Shown: in pieces, positions 15,825 to 16,105 of the stretch | How the letters are laid out: each line of letters opens with the position of its first letter | How positions within the stretch are numbered: position 1 is the stretch's first letter | Source: Casp-actino8 sp037147055 | GTDB lineage: Bacteria > Actinomycetota > Acidimicrobiia > Acidimicrobiales > Ilumatobacteraceae | Assembly (NCBI GenBank): GCA_037147055.1 | Contig: JBAWVW010000039.1 | Coordinates: 1-16,105 of the forward strand | DNA length: 16,105 nucleotides | Direction of reading: 5' to 3' | Translations under genes and position numbers: made by a program | The notes under the pieces: model-generated | What the model was told of the DNA's origin: nothing | Databases searched by the model: none | The model's input: the letters and a program-made list of their open reading frames with translations, nothing else

Positions 15825-16105
15825 ATGAAGTGGCATATAAGTGATATGGCGTTGGGTGAGACTCATGCGACTGATGCCACTCTTGAAGATGCCATTTTGC
15901 AGTCTGACGTTTGTGTCAACGATGAATCCACCTTGAGATCATCAACGCTACTTATAAATACGATTTCTGGTAACTCGAATATTGTGGGACAAATATGGCG
16001 TGCTGTGCATTGGCGTGTCCGTCGGGTATGGCGTGCCGTGCGTTGGCGTGTCCGTCGGGTATGGCGTGCCGTGCGTTGGCGTGTGCGTCGGGTGTGGCGC
16101 GGTGT
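15825..16105 (+). CDS. Unknown protein with N-terminal segment and 11-residue Trp/Arg repeats, 3' partial
   Basis: An open frame starts at ATG 15825 (or ATG 15846) and runs off the window end. The first 56 residues are ordinary and mostly polar (for example TDATLEDAILQSD), with normal codon use and no signal peptide. From codon 57 the protein becomes a tandem repeat of the unit VWRAVRWRVRR, with first copy IWRAVHWRVRR: three full copies and the start of a fourth. Each unit has five Arg, two Trp, three Val and one Ala. An 11-residue unit is three helical turns, and on a wheel V1, W2, V5 and V9 cluster opposite R3, R6 and R10, so a cationic amphipathic helix is plausible. I recognise no family. 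The gene is divergent from the glycosyltransferase operon. A minus-strand frame is also open here, so strand assignment is not certain. Confidence 0.55.
   Translation, partial: MKWHISDMALGETHATDATLEDAILQSDVCVNDESTLRSSTLLINTISGNSNIVGQIWRAVHWRVRRVWRAVRWRVRRVWRAVRWRVRRVWRG
15993..16105 (+). repeat. 33-bp tandem repeat, about 3.4 copies, cut by window end
   Basis: Units are 15993-16025, 16026-16058, 16059-16091 and a partial one from 16092. Copies 2 and 3 differ at one base; copies 1 and 2 differ at three. In the plus frame the changes are silent or mild (Ile/Val, His/Arg). The block is sharply more GC-rich than the AT-rich sequence just before it. Confidence 0.93.

Noticed and set aside
15809..15844. 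11-codon frame after a G6 run, as a possible leader peptide
   Set aside because: The G-run is only about one base from the ATG, too close for a ribosome site, and the peptide has no attenuation-type codon run.
15863..16105. Minus-strand open frame through the 33-bp repeats, ending at a stop near 15860
   Set aside because: The repeats contain no stop in several frames, so openness means little. Its product is an unlikely Thr/Arg/His repeat without hydrophobic pattern, and the plus frame gives milder changes between copies. It is kept only as a caveat.
15993..16105. CRISPR-like array at the right edge
   Set aside because: The 33-bp units are directly adjacent with no spacers and stay in frame; this is a coding tandem repeat.

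Overview
The window looks like a stretch of an actinobacterial chromosome. It has moderate GC, GTG starts, an oleB-oleC fusion of the kind described in Actinobacteria, and actinobacterial-looking housekeeping and surface genes. A freshwater or marine lineage such as Acidimicrobiia is possible, but the sequence alone does not settle it. No rRNA, tRNA, CRISPR array, transposase or phage gene was seen.

Left (1-3393): the 3' part of a secreted subtilisin-like protease with two fibronectin-III-like domains runs into a convergent membrane acyltransferase with a C-terminal SGNH domain. The acyltransferase has no ordinary start codon at its conserved N-terminus. Middle-left (3540-5024): a 62-residue zinc-ribbon protein with a very acidic repeat tail precedes an RlmI-like rRNA methyltransferase.

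Centre (5097-9597): a complete long-chain olefin operon, oleA, an oleBC fusion and oleD, joined by 4-base stop/start overlaps. OleA condenses two fatty acyl-CoAs to a beta-keto acid, OleD reduces it, the OleC half closes a beta-lactone, and the OleB half removes CO2 to give the cis-olefin. A convergent exodeoxyribonuclease III gene follows. Then come a class II aldolase/adducin-like protein whose usual catalytic Glu position holds Gly, and a saccharopine-dehydrogenase-like oxidoreductase with a strong hairpin just before its ribosome binding site.

Right (12704-16105): this part looks more AT-rich and carries two glycosyltransferases read leftward as an operon. One is a coiled coil plus DUF616-like plus GT2 fusion. 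The other is a GT2 protein whose DXD position reads DGA. Divergent from them, and cut by the window end, is an open frame whose N-terminal 56 residues are followed by perfect-register 11-residue Trp/Arg repeats (33-bp DNA repeats). This truncated repeat protein is the least explained item. The ole operon is the best-understood system. No gap without a gene exceeds 300 bases.
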